In this document: positions 15,916-24,246 of the stretch, piece by piece
Layout of the letters: the number at the start of each line of letters is the position of its first letter
Numbering within the stretch: position 1 is the first letter of the stretch
DNA from: Parcubacteria group bacterium M6-OD1-3
GTDB lineage: Bacteria > Patescibacteriota > Minisyncoccia > Moranbacterales > UBA9337
Assembly (NCBI GenBank): GCA_003056165.1
Contig: LSNR01000019.1
Span: 1-40,637 of the forward strand
Direction: 5' to 3'
DNA: 40,637 nt
Translations under genes and position numbers: made by a program
Notes under the pieces: model-generated
The model's database searches: none
What the model saw: only the letters and a program-made list of their open reading frames with translations
Told to the model about the DNA's origin: nothing

Positions 15916-16809
15916 ATGAAAAAATTGTGGATTATTACATTTGGTGAGTGTTTTAGATTAAACAGGCTTAAGGAAGCATGTGAAAAAAGAAATGTAGAGT
16001 TGGAGGTTATAAAAACCTATAATGTGCATATTACAAATAATCAAGTAATCTCTGATGGAAAAAAAATTAATTTTAAAAAAGGTGATATTGTTTGGACAAT
16101 TTCCAACAATGCGGCAGCACATCACTTGATTCGTTATTTGACAGCAAGGTTTAAAAAGGAGATAAAGTTTATTTGGACAAATACTGGAGCAATAAATTAT
16201 GCAGATAAATTTTATGGGAACAGTTTTTTTACTTCAATGAATATTCCAACTCCGAAAACTGTTTTTATAAACACATTTAAAGATTATAAATTAGATAATT
16301 TAGCAAAATATGTTGGGGGATTTTCTTGTGTAGTTAAGGCTAATATTGGTTCAATGGGGAATGGTGTAGAAATAGTTAGTTCAACTAGTGATGTTAAAGA
16401 ATTTATTAAAAAAAAGATGGAGGCACAAGTAGATGTACCTTTTCGCAGAAGTTCTTTTATTTTGCAAGAATTTATCAAAGAGTCAGCGGGAACCGATTTT
16501 AGAGTCTTGGTTTTAAGGGGAAAAATTCTGGGTGGAATTAGGAGAAAATCTGTTAATGGCGATTTTCGTGCCAATGTTTCTTTGGGTGGTAAAGCGGAAA
16601 TTGTGGAAGTGGACAAAGAGATGAAAAAAATGGCGAAGAAAATTATGAAAGAGGGAGATATTTTTTACGCCGGAATTGATTTTATAAAAAGCAAGCGCGG
16701 TTATCTCGCTTTGGAAATAAATACTTCCGCTCAATTTAAAGGGTTTGAAAAAGCCACCGGCGTAAATGTTGCTGGAAAAATAGTGGATGCGTTGATGGAG
16801 AATGTATAG
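15916..16809 (+). CDS. RimK-like ATP-grasp ligase
   Basis: A 297-residue ATP-grasp protein. The N-terminal pre-ATP-grasp domain (residues 1-90) begins KKLWIITFGECFRLNRL. The ATP-binding part has GGFSCVVKANIGSMGNGVEIV, then FILQEFIKESAGTDFRVLVLRGKILGGIRR. The RimK-like DFRANVSLGGKAE follows, and GYLALEINTSAQFKGFEKATG is the metal site. It has its own promoter and structured leader, so it may be regulated apart from the three upstream ligase genes. Its last 18 codons are repeated, nearly unchanged, downstream of the next gene (18242-18295). Amide-bond formation is inferred from the family; the substrate is unknown. Confidence 0.86.
   Translation: MKKLWIITFGECFRLNRLKEACEKRNVELEVIKTYNVHITNNQVISDGKKINFKKGDIVWTISNNAAAHHLIRYLTARFKKEIKFIWTNTGAINYADKFYGNSFFTSMNIPTPKTVFINTFKDYKLDNLAKYVGGFSCVVKANIGSMGNGVEIVSSTSDVKEFIKKKMEAQVDVPFRRSSFILQEFIKESAGTDFRVLVLRGKILGGIRRKSVNGDFRANVSLGGKAEIVEVDKEMKKMAKKIMKEGDIFYAGIDFIKSKRGYLALEINTSAQFKGFEKATGVNVAGKIVDALMENV
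16760..16797 (+). repeat. 38-bp direct repeat, copy 1 (3' end of ATP-grasp gene)
   Basis: Identical over 38 bases to 18249-18286. This copy encodes VNVAGKIVDALM within the intact ligase. The codons just upstream differ from the second copy by third-position changes (GCC ACC GGC against GCT ACT AGC). Confidence 0.9.
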
Positions 16810-16839
16810 ATAATTATTTTTTTAAAAATTGATAAAATT

Positions 16840-18240
16840 ATGAAAGAAGGAAGATTTGAAATAATTAAAAATCGTCGGAAAGATGTTGTTGAAAAAATAT
16901 CCGATGATAAGAGAAAGGACAGAGGTTTGATTCGTCGAGAGGTTTTGAAATTGAGTCAGCGAGAAGATAATAACCTTTCTAGTAAAGAAAAACAGGAAAT
17001 TATTGATAGAATGATAAGCAGACATATGGAAGTGCATCATATTGGTGAAAAAGGAAATAATACTTGCGTAGATTCGCTACATTCTCAAGTAGCGAATACC
17101 GGAGAAATTTTAAACATTTTGCGAAAAAGGGGAGATTTTGGAGATATTGATAAATCCATTATTATTGATTTGGAATCAAGAATTAATACGAAAATAATGA
17201 GGCAATTTCCGCAAAAAAGAGTATCTGAAATTGTTGAAGAAATTTTGCAAGAGGGAGAATTTAAAAACGATAAGTTGTCCAGAGTTATCTTGAAAATCAA
17301 AAAGTTATACGAAGATTACACTGGAGAATTAGCTGTAAATTCTGCAATAAAAAGTGAGAGTTCTTATTTCATTGCCAGATTTAGTAGGAGATATTTGGAT
17401 GCAAATCGTCCACTTAATGCTCGTAAAATAAAAAAATATTTACGAGTGGAGTTTGGTCAGGGACAGCATTTAGCACAATATTATCTGTTGCAAAGAATTT
17501 TCAGAGAGACTCTTGGTCAAGAAAAAGAAGGAGAAGTTGAAAAACCATTTTTGCACATTTCTTTGCATGGAAAATCTGACAAGCCGGATGATGTTGGTGA
17601 TGTTATGATTGCCAATGGTTTGAAAAAAGGAATGATGCCGTGTGATCCTCAAATAGCTCGTTGGTTTGAGAAAAGATTAAATGAAAAAATGAAAAGCGAA
17701 AAAATGAAAAAGAATAACGATGGTGACTATTTTTCAGCTGGAGTTTCTCGGGAAGGGCAACGATTTTGTGGAAATGTTATTCATTGTGAGCGTCGTTTTG
17801 GCAATGATTTCTTAAAGCCATTGGGAAAAAACTATCAGTTTATTCAGGTTGAAATTTCGCCAAAACTAAGAGCTCAGCATTTTGAAAAATTAAGCGAAAT
17901 ACTGGCGGAAATTTTAAAGGAATTTAATGAACAATTCAGAGACAAGGGGCAACTGGAAACTTTTTTGAAATCAAATAAAAGCAAGGAAGATGACATCAGA
18001 TTAGAAGGAAAGTTGTATTCCAAAATTGGTTTTGATGAAAATATTTTATCCGGGAAAATTTTAATGGGTGCTAGCCATAGAATGGCATTAGATGTGAATA
18101 TTGGTGACAAAGTATTAGTGGATGGAGAAGAGTTTATTGTAGACAAAATGACAAAAAACAAAATTTCTTTTAGGCAACCATTTATAGGAGGAAATAATAT
18201 GGATATGGTCAACAAAAAGGTTGTTATTAAAAAAAAATAA
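16840..18240 (+). CDS. N-formylglutamate amidohydrolase-like protein with N- and C-terminal extensions
   Basis: A 466-residue protein. The N-terminal 150 residues are charged, helical and unrecognised, although they hold a HMEVHH segment. Residues about 165-370 resemble the N-formylglutamate amidohydrolase/poly-gamma-glutamate hydrolase clan of M14-like zinc hydrolases: SSYFIARFSRRYLDANRPLN (compare the xRxSRxxxDxNR pattern), FLHISLHGKSD (LHG/LHS zinc histidine), MPCDPQIARWFEKRL, and YQFIQVEISPKLR (compare QxExxxxLR). The last 60 residues (ILMGASHRMALDVNIGDKVLVDG) look like a small beta-barrel. The family hydrolyses N-acyl-glutamate or glutamyl bonds, which would suit its place beside four ATP-grasp ligases. 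The assignment is from motifs only and is moderate. Confidence 0.55.
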   Translation: MKEGRFEIIKNRRKDVVEKISDDKRKDRGLIRREVLKLSQREDNNLSSKEKQEIIDRMISRHMEVHHIGEKGNNTCVDSLHSQVANTGEILNILRKRGDFGDIDKSIIIDLESRINTKIMRQFPQKRVSEIVEEILQEGEFKNDKLSRVILKIKKLYEDYTGELAVNSAIKSESSYFIARFSRRYLDANRPLNARKIKKYLRVEFGQGQHLAQYYLLQRIFRETLGQEKEGEVEKPFLHISLHGKSDKPDDVGDVMIANGLKKGMMPCDPQIARWFEKRLNEKMKSEKMKKNNDGDYFSAGVSREGQRFCGNVIHCERRFGNDFLKPLGKNYQFIQVEISPKLRAQHFEKLSEILAEILKEFNEQFRDKGQLETFLKSNKSKEDDIRLEGKLYSKIGFDENILSGKILMGASHRMALDVNIGDKVLVDGEEFIVDKMTKNKISFRQPFIGGNNMDMVNKKVVIKKK

Positions 18241-18241
18241 A

Positions 18242-18295
18242 GCTACTAGCGTAAATGTTGCTGGAAAAATAGTGGATGCGTTGATGAAAAAATAA
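18242..18295 (+). pseudogene. Duplicated 3' remnant of the ATP-grasp gene
   Basis: Eighteen in-frame codons (ATSVNVAGKIVDALMKK, then TAA) repeat the C-terminus of the ATP-grasp encoded at 15916-16809 (ATGVNVAGKIVDALMENV). Bases 18249-18286 are identical to 16760-16797. The remnant begins directly after the stop codon of the amidohydrolase-like gene and has no start of its own. It shows that a second ligase copy once lay here, or that the amidohydrolase-like gene was inserted into the 3' end of the ligase gene with the end restored. Confidence 0.8.
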
Positions 18296-18331
18296 GAATA
18301 GTGAAAAATGTAATTATTGCAGATAATATAA

Positions 18332-18360
18332 TTGCTTAAATTTGAATAGTTGTTTATAAT
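18332..18360 (+). promoter_or_regulatory. Promoter for the DUF4870 gene
   Basis: TTGCTT (18332-18337) and a perfect TATAAT (18355-18360) with a 17-base spacer, some 47 bases before the start codon. A strong Shine-Dalgarno AAAGGAGGTG (18390-18399) precedes the ATG at 18407 at good spacing. It is the clearest ribosome binding site in the window. Confidence 0.6.
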
Positions 18361-18406
18361 TAAATTAAAATTAGTTTAAATTTTAAAAGAAAGGAGGTGT
18401 ATTATT

Positions 18407-18898
18407 ATGGAAGAGCAAAATAAAACACGAGAGGAAGAGCAGGAAGGAGTAATGGGCAATGAAGAAAAATCTCAGTCTCAATCTCAGACAAGTGAGATTA
18501 AAGCTGAAGATAATGTTGCAACCAGTGTTGGGGAAACGAAAACTCAGCCAGCTCAATCCGAAACTACACCTACAAGCGAAGTTGAGAACGGTGATGATAA
18601 GGATAAGGATATTGAAGAAAATAAATTTATTGCGTCGCTAAGTTATTTGGGAATATTGGTATTGGTACCGTTGTTAGTAAAAAAAGACAGTAAATTTTCT
18701 CAATTCCACGCTAAGCAAGGATTAGTTCTATTGATTATTTGGGTAGTTGGTTGGGTATTTTTCTGGATTCCAGTTTTTGGTCAAATTTTGTTGTTAGCGT
18801 TAATGATATTGAATATTATCGCTTTCGCACAAGCGTTGAGTGGAAAATACTGGGAAATTCCGGTAATTAGTGATTGGGCGAAAAAAATAAATTTATAA
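18407..18898 (+). CDS. DUF4870 (Tic20-like) membrane protein with an acidic tail
   Basis: A 163-residue protein. Residues 1-70 are hydrophilic, rich in Glu, Gln, Ser and Thr, and probably disordered. Residues about 72-163 form the DUF4870 domain with three to four hydrophobic segments: ENKFIASLSYLGILVLVPLLVKK, SKFSQFHAKQGLVLLIIW and GQILLLALMILNIIAFAQAL. This family is widespread in bacteria and has no established function; the distant likeness to the chloroplast Tic20 component says nothing sure about import. It is monocistronic, with its own promoter, strong ribosome binding site and terminator, which suggests high expression. Confidence 0.87.
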   Translation: MEEQNKTREEEQEGVMGNEEKSQSQSQTSEIKAEDNVATSVGETKTQPAQSETTPTSEVENGDDKDKDIEENKFIASLSYLGILVLVPLLVKKDSKFSQFHAKQGLVLLIIWVVGWVFFWIPVFGQILLLALMILNIIAFAQALSGKYWEIPVISDWAKKINL

Positions 18899-18925
18899 GC
18901 CAAAGTTTATAAATTGTTATTTTTG

Positions 18926-18957
18926 AAAAACTCACAGATTTTGTCTGTGGGTTTTTT
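18926..18957 (+). terminator. Rho-independent terminator after the DUF4870 gene
   Basis: AAAAACTCACAGA (18926-18938) pairs with TCTGTGGGTTTTT (18944-18956) around the loop TTTTG, with one G-U pair, and is followed by TATTTTTG. Confidence 0.85.
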
Positions 18958-18966
18958 ATTTTTGTT

Positions 18967-18994
18967 TTGAATATAGATTGAAATATGTTAAAAT
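18967..18994 (+). promoter_or_regulatory. Promoter for the membrane-anchored unknown-recJ pair
   Basis: TTGAAT (18967-18972) and TAAAAT (18989-18994) with a 16-base spacer, in the context TATGTTAAAATGAAAA that recurs before other genes in this window. Confidence 0.5.
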
Positions 18995-19060
18995 GAAAAA
19001 AGTTAAAATATAAAGATAGAGAAAATTCAATTGGTTAAATTTTTTTTAAAGATTAAAACT

Positions 19061-19624
19061 ATGTTTGAAAAAAACAAAAAATATATAATTATTTTAGCAG
19101 TAAGTGTAATTTTTGTTATTAGCAGTATTGGTATTTTTTTAAAAATAGAAAAGGCTAATAATAAGAATGATAATAGTAATAAACAAGGAGAAAGCATCGA
19201 AGATACTGAGAAAAAAGAATATGAAGTTTTGGTCTTTGTAAGAAATCAAAGCAACTCTAATCCGGAAGAAGATAGAAGAAGTTCTATGAAGAAGGGATAT
19301 GTTATTGGTGTTTATAATAATGAACATAATTGGTCTAATGCGGAAAAGACGAGTTACTTAATTTTAAAAATGAACTTGACCAACAAAGAAAAGACAATGT
19401 TGGTACAACCGGTGGAAAAAGAAATTCAAAAAAAAGATTTATCAGAGGAAGATCAAAAAATGTTGGAAGATGAAGGACAAGAAGTAAAAAAAGAAACTGT
19501 TGGAATGCGGGCGTATAAAATAAATTTGGAAAAAATAGGTTTTGATAATCCAAAACAGCTTGTAAAGGGTCAGCCGTTTGAGGAACAATCTTTTGGTTGG
19601 GAGATTGTGGAGAAGGTAAAGTAG
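19061..19624 (+). CDS. Membrane-anchored hypothetical protein
   Basis: A 187-residue protein with one N-terminal membrane segment (KKYIIILAVSVIFVISSIGIF, about residues 5-25) followed by a lysine/asparagine-rich linker and a mostly hydrophilic extracytoplasmic part. That part contains short strands (YEVLVFVRNQ, KGYVIGVYNN, TSYLILKMNL) and no cysteines. I do not recognise a family. The track start is TTG 19031; ATG 19061 gives a normal signal-anchor N-terminus and is preferred. It ends six bases before recJ, so the two are probably cotranscribed. Confidence 0.7.
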   Translation: MFEKNKKYIIILAVSVIFVISSIGIFLKIEKANNKNDNSNKQGESIEDTEKKEYEVLVFVRNQSNSNPEEDRRSSMKKGYVIGVYNNEHNWSNAEKTSYLILKMNLTNKEKTMLVQPVEKEIQKKDLSEEDQKMLEDEGQEVKKETVGMRAYKINLEKIGFDNPKQLVKGQPFEEQSFGWEIVEKVK

Positions 19625-19630
19625 TTTAAT

Positions 19631-21352
19631 ATGATTTGGAAAATAGCAAATAGCTTAGACGGCAATAAAAATGTAATTCTGGACGGACAATCTTTTTCTG
19701 TACATCCGGTGGTTTTGGATATTTTAATTCGACGAGGCTTTAAATCGCCAGAGGAAATTAAAAGTTTTCTTTTTCCGAATTATGAAAATGATATCTCCAG
19801 CCCGTTTCTTTTCTCTGATATGAAAAAAGCGATAGGGCGGTTGAAAAAAGCAAAAGAGAAAAATGAAAAAATTTTAATTTCCGGAGATTATGATGCTGAC
19901 GGAATAACTTCTTCTTTGGTATTAAAAAATGCTCTAGAAGAGATCGGTTTGGAAGTTTTTGTGTATATTCCACATAAAGAAGAAGATGGTTATGGCTTAA
20001 ATTTTAAAGCTCTGAAAAAATTTTCAAAAAAAGGTGTTAGTTTAGTAATTACGGTTGATTGTGGAATTAGTAATATCCAAGAAATAAAAGAAGCTAACAA
20101 AATAGGTTTAGATGTTATTCTCACTGACCATCACCATATTCCGCCGAAAATTCCTGATGCTTTAGCAATTATAAATCCTAAATTACAAAAATCTGGTTAT
20201 CCGTTCAACGAGTTGGCAGGCGTTGGAGTGGCTTTTAAATTAGCACAGGCAATCTATGAAACTTTTTTGCCTAAAAAAAAGGAACAATTAAAATGGCTTT
20301 TAGATTTGGTAGCAATCGGAACAATTGCTGATATGGTGCCTTTGGTCAGAGAAAATAGAACAATTGTAAAGTTTGGACTACTTGTGTTATCTAAAACAAA
20401 GAGAATTGGTTTGCAGGAAATTTTTAAAACAGGTGGAATTTTGATTGATGAAAATAATTTTCCGACCACGCAAAAAATTTCTTTTCAAGTTGCTCCACGT
20501 ATCAATTCTGCTAGCAGAATGTCGCATGCGGAAAAAGCGTTTTTTTTATTGGATGAAGAAGATCGAGTGACGGCACGAGTAATGGCGTTGGAATTAGAAA
20601 GTCAAAATACTCAGAGACAAAAAGAGACACAAAGAATTTCTTCGGAAGTGGAAAAGATTGTTAAAAATAATTTTGTTAATAAAAATTTTATTTTTATTAA
20701 CAAAGAACATTTCCCAGTTGGCATTTTAGGATTGGTCGCGGGAAGAATTAGTAATAATTTTAATAAACCGACAGCTATTCTTAAAAAAGGAAAGGTTATG
20801 AGTAAAGGGTCTTTTCGCAGTATTCCACAAATAAATATTATTGAAATAATTGAGCAATGTGGTGAGTTACTGGAAGGTTATGGAGGTCATTCGCAAGCTG
20901 CAGGAATTACCGTTAAAAATAAAAATTTGCAAAAATTTTATGAAAAAATGAATGAATTAATTGAAGAAAAACTGCAAGGAAAAGACTTGACGCCAGAAAT
21001 TAAAATTGATGCGGAAATTTCCCCGACTGACATCGGTTTTGATTTAATAGATGATTTAATAAAAATGGAGCCATTTGGTCAGGGAAACAAAGAGCCAATA
21101 TTTTTATTGCGTAATTCAATAATTAAAGATCTTAAGTGGTTGGGAAATGGTGAAAAACATTTAAAATTATTTTTACGACCGATGGATAATAGTCCAAAAA
21201 TATTTGAAGCGATTGGTTTTAGTATGTTGGATAAATTTTCCGAATTAAAAGTTGATGATAAAATAAATATAATCTTTAATCTCAGTCGAGATGAATGGAA
21301 TGGTAATGAAAAAATTCAGATGAAAATTATAGATATAAAGGTGGTTGCTTAA
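19631..21352 (+). CDS. recJ: Single-stranded-DNA-specific exonuclease RecJ
   Basis: A 573-residue DHH/DHHA1 5'-3' exonuclease for recombination and repair. The metal-binding motifs are SGDYDADGITSSLVL, VITVDCGISN and LTDHHHIPPKIPDALAIINP, plus AGVGVAFKLAQAI and LDLVAIGTIADMVPL. The DHHA1 part carries SKGSFRSIPQINIIEII and the GGHSQAAGITV element, and an OB-like C-terminal domain ends the chain. Length and motif order match bacterial RecJ. Neither ruvC (8 kb upstream) nor recJ lies beside its usual partner genes. Confidence 0.95.
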   Translation: MIWKIANSLDGNKNVILDGQSFSVHPVVLDILIRRGFKSPEEIKSFLFPNYENDISSPFLFSDMKKAIGRLKKAKEKNEKILISGDYDADGITSSLVLKNALEEIGLEVFVYIPHKEEDGYGLNFKALKKFSKKGVSLVITVDCGISNIQEIKEANKIGLDVILTDHHHIPPKIPDALAIINPKLQKSGYPFNELAGVGVAFKLAQAIYETFLPKKKEQLKWLLDLVAIGTIADMVPLVRENRTIVKFGLLVLSKTKRIGLQEIFKTGGILIDENNFPTTQKISFQVAPRINSASRMSHAEKAFFLLDEEDRVTARVMALELESQNTQRQKETQRISSEVEKIVKNNFVNKNFIFINKEHFPVGILGLVAGRISNNFNKPTAILKKGKVMSKGSFRSIPQINIIEIIEQCGELLEGYGGHSQAAGITVKNKNLQKFYEKMNELIEEKLQGKDLTPEIKIDAEISPTDIGFDLIDDLIKMEPFGQGNKEPIFLLRNSIIKDLKWLGNGEKHLKLFLRPMDNSPKIFEAIGFSMLDKFSELKVDDKINIIFNLSRDEWNGNEKIQMKIIDIKVVA

Positions 21353-21374
21353 GTTTTTTTGTAATCAAAAGTCT

Positions 21375-21400
21375 AAAAAATTGGCGAATGTCAGTTTTTT
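21375..21400. terminator. Bidirectional terminator between recJ and the copper ATPase operon
   Basis: AAAAAATTGGC (21375-21385) pairs with GTCAGTTTTTT (21390-21400) around the loop GAAT, with two G-U pairs. A-run and T-run flank the stem, so it can act on both strands between convergent transcripts. Confidence 0.7.
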
Positions 21401-21424
21401 ATTATTTGTTAAAAAGTATTTTTT

Positions 21425-21706
21425 CTAATAGATAATAGTTTGAATTAATAAAATAATAATTGGCAACAATAATAATATCCAACCCATAAAAACTACCATA
21501 TTGCCAGGAGACTTTTCGGTTATCATTGCCCCTGCTCTCATTCCAAATATTCCAGTCATTTCTCCCATTTCATTACCGAACCAAATGCATACGAATGGCA
21601 ATAATATAAATAAAAAAGTTCGTAAAAATAATTCTCCACCACCAAATATGCTGGCGATAAGCAAATAAATCACAATTACAGTTAAAGATGAAATCTTATT
21701 TTTCAT
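21425..21706 (-). CDS. Small hypothetical membrane protein
   Basis: A 93-residue protein with three hydrophobic segments (about residues 6-22, 27-43 and 68-91). Between them lies a central hydrophilic turn containing GNEMGEMTGIFGMRAG. It starts 15 bases after the end of the copper ATPase on the same strand, so it is likely cotranscribed with it. The central loop has several methionines, which are possible copper ligands, but the loop is short and no family is recognised. Being tightly linked to a CopB-type pump, it may be an accessory protein; this is inference from position only. Confidence 0.65.
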   Translation of the reverse strand: MKNKISSLTVIVIYLLIASIFGGGELFLRTFLFILLPFVCIWFGNEMGEMTGIFGMRAGAMITEKSPGNMVVFMGWILLLLPIIILLIQTIIY

Positions 21707-21721
21707 TGAATATATTTTAAT

Positions 21722-23818
21722 TTATTTTTCTACATTTAATAATCTTGCATTGGTAGCTACAATAATTGTGCTTAAGGACATTAGAGCCGCACCAATAGCA
21801 GGAGAAATTAAAATTCCATAACCAATTAAGACACCAGCTGCCAATGGTATTGCGAAAGCATTATATCCAGTCGCCCAAAATAAATTCTGAACCATTTTTC
21901 TATAGGTTGCCTTACCAAAAAGAATTAACGAAACAACATCTTCAGGATTGCTGTTTACTAATATTATATCCGCAGTTTCAGCTGCAACATCCGTTCCAGA
22001 ACCGATTGCTATGCCTATGTCAGCTAATGCTAGTGCAGGGGCATCATTAATTCCATCACCAGTCATAGCTACAAATTCACCTTTACTTTGAAGCTCTTTA
22101 ATTTTTTCTTGTTTTTCGTGTGGCAATACTTCTGCAAAATATCCATCAAGTTGTAATTTTTTTGAAACATTTTCAGCTATTTTTTTATTATCGCCTGTAA
22201 GCATAAAGCATTTTATACCTTGATTTTTTAATTTGCTTATAGTATTAAAAGATTCTTTTCTAATCTGATCTTCAAGAGTAATAAGTCCTGCAAGTTGTTT
22301 ATTTATTATTATAAATACGAGAGTGGCCACATCATCTATGGTAGTATCTGTAGGTAATTTTAATTCTCTTCTCTCAAGGGCACTTTTACTTATGACTTGA
22401 ATTTCTTTATTATCTATTATTCCCTCAATTCCTTCTCCTTTTAAAACTTTAAAATTAGAGATGCTCAGTAAGTTTAGCCCAGAATCTTTTGCTTTTTGAA
22501 TAATGCCATTAGCAATTGGGTGTTCAGAATTTTTTTCTAAAGAAGCAGTAAATTGTAAAAGTTGTTGCTTATCATATGCTTTGTTAAATATTACAACCGA
22601 ACTAACGCCGAAATTGCCCTCCGTTAATGTTCCTGTTTTGTCAAAAACTACCGTTGTTATTTTACGTGCATTTTCAAAGGCAGTTCGATTTCTTATTAGA
22701 AGTCCATTCTTCGCAGATTTTGAAGTTGAAACAGCATTAACTAGTGGTATTGCAAGTCCCAAGGCATGTGGACAAGCTATAACCATAACGGTTGCTAATC
22801 TTTCAATTGCGAAAGCTAAATCGGGGCCATAAATAATCCAATAAGTAAATGTTCCAGCTCCGGCAGTTATCGCTATGACAGTTAGATATCTGGCAGCAAT
22901 ATCTGCAAATTTTTCAGTTTTAGATTTTGTTTTTTGAGCTTGCTTTACTAATTTAATAACTTTTGCAAGATAAGAATCTCCGCCGGTTCCAACAACTTTG
23001 ATTTCCAATATCTCGTCACCATTTATTGAACCACCGATTACATTGTGACCAATATCTTTTTTAACAGGTTTAGATTCTCCTGTTAACATAGATTCATCAA
23101 TATAGCTCGATCCTTTTGTTATAATTCCATCAGCGGGAATTTTTTCTCCGGCCTTAATTAATACAATATCATTTTTTTTAAGTTCTGATATCTTTACTTT
23201 TACAATATCATTATTTTTAACCAAATGAGCACTATCTGGCATAAGCTCCGCAAGTTTTTCTAATGCCTTAGATGCGCCAATTACTGATTTCATTTCAATC
23301 CAATGCCCGAGAAGCATAACATCAATCAATGTAGCTAATTCCCAGAAGAAAAATTTACCTTTTAATCCAAAGACGACCGCGGTACTATAAAAGTAGGCAA
23401 CTGAAATTGCTAAAGCAATCAGAGTCATCATTCCTGGTCGTTTTTGCATTAATTCACTAAAAATACCCTTTAAAAAAGGTAAGCCTCCCCAGAAGAATAT
23501 AAAACTCGATAATGCAAATAAAAAATATTTGTCACCAGTAAAGGCAAAAGAAAAATTTAACAAGTCTTGAATTAATGGAGATAGAATTAAGATTGGAACC
23601 GTAACAATAATAGAAATTACAAATCTTCTTTTGAAATCTTCCATCATCATTTTGTGATGGTCATGGCCTCTCTCATCTTTTTCACTATGATTATGATGTT
23701 TATGTTCCTCTTTATGTTTGTGATTTGTTTTAATTTTAACAAGCGTTGTAGCGTCCATAGTGCATTTCCCAGGTTTGCTATACTGCATTCCGCATTTTGG
23801 ACATTTATATTTTTTCAT
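21722..23818 (-). CDS. copB: CopB-type heavy-metal P1B ATPase (copper/silver exporter)
   Basis: A 698-residue P-type ATPase. The N-terminus has a Cys-rich knuckle (CPKCGM ... PGKCTMD) and a His-rich stretch (residues 32-55, HKHKEEHKHHNH). Eight hydrophobic segments are expected for the family. The ion-pathway motif is CPH (349-351, in IACPHALGLAIP), which marks the CopB subgroup rather than the CPC of CopA. Further motifs are TGES near 246, DKTGT with phosphorylated D393, the HP of SEHPIA, and GDGINDAP. It would pump copper or silver out of the cell. No classical CXXC heavy-metal-associated domain is present. Confidence 0.93.
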   Translation of the reverse strand: MKKYKCPKCGMQYSKPGKCTMDATTLVKIKTNHKHKEEHKHHNHSEKDERGHDHHKMMMEDFKRRFVISIIVTVPILILSPLIQDLLNFSFAFTGDKYFLFALSSFIFFWGGLPFLKGIFSELMQKRPGMMTLIALAISVAYFYSTAVVFGLKGKFFFWELATLIDVMLLGHWIEMKSVIGASKALEKLAELMPDSAHLVKNNDIVKVKISELKKNDIVLIKAGEKIPADGIITKGSSYIDESMLTGESKPVKKDIGHNVIGGSINGDEILEIKVVGTGGDSYLAKVIKLVKQAQKTKSKTEKFADIAARYLTVIAITAGAGTFTYWIIYGPDLAFAIERLATVMVIACPHALGLAIPLVNAVSTSKSAKNGLLIRNRTAFENARKITTVVFDKTGTLTEGNFGVSSVVIFNKAYDKQQLLQFTASLEKNSEHPIANGIIQKAKDSGLNLLSISNFKVLKGEGIEGIIDNKEIQVISKSALERRELKLPTDTTIDDVATLVFIIINKQLAGLITLEDQIRKESFNTISKLKNQGIKCFMLTGDNKKIAENVSKKLQLDGYFAEVLPHEKQEKIKELQSKGEFVAMTGDGINDAPALALADIGIAIGSGTDVAAETADIILVNSNPEDVVSLILFGKATYRKMVQNLFWATGYNAFAIPLAAGVLIGYGILISPAIGAALMSLSTIIVATNARLLNVEK

Positions 23819-24246
23819 AATATTTTCTTGATTAACAATTAAAATTTATGAATAATTTTTTTTGAGTTTGTTTTTAATATTTGTATCAATAATTTTTAAT
23901 GATTTATTCTATAATTATTTTTTATGTGATAAATCAAAAATGTCCGTCTGCTTAGGAATTATAGCATTATTTTGCTTTTTAGAAAATATTTTCTGAGAAT
24001 AGTTAACTCATTTTCGTAAATTTTTTTATTGAATTAAAAATCAGTTAATTACAAGAAAAGTCTTTTTCTAATTATTACTTAATTTATTACTTACATAGTT
24101 TAATGTTTATTTAAAGCGTTACAATTAATTATTGAAGTTGGGATACTTTGTTTTGAAATTTTTTGAATAAATGATATAATATTGTTAGCTAAAAACTAGA
24201 TTGTTTTTAAAAATAAGAAACAAAATAAGAAACAAAAAACAAAATT
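23819..24246. other. Intergenic region between divergent copB and pilC
   Basis: A 428-base, very AT-rich gap without a credible ORF. On the minus strand TTGATT (23932-23937) and TATAGA (23908-23913), 18 bases apart, are a possible copB promoter. At 23940-23955, TGTCCGTCTGCTTAGG matches the left part of the palindromic repeat seen at 490-504 and looks like a decayed third copy. The clear pilC promoter is at 24153-24180, followed by a short tandem repeat of ATAAGAAACAAA around 24212-24236 just before the pilC ATG. Confidence 0.6.
24153..24180 (+). promoter_or_regulatory. Promoter of the pilus operon
   Basis: TTGAAA (24153-24158) and a perfect TATAAT (24175-24180) with a 16-base spacer. The leader to the pilC start is about 60 bases and has no Shine-Dalgarno. 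Confidence 0.65.

Noticed and set aside
17874-18215. Minus-strand ORF of 113 residues inside the amidohydrolase-like gene
   Set aside because: Low-complexity Ser/Leu/Phe composition typical of antisense of Lys/Glu-rich coding DNA; no start context.
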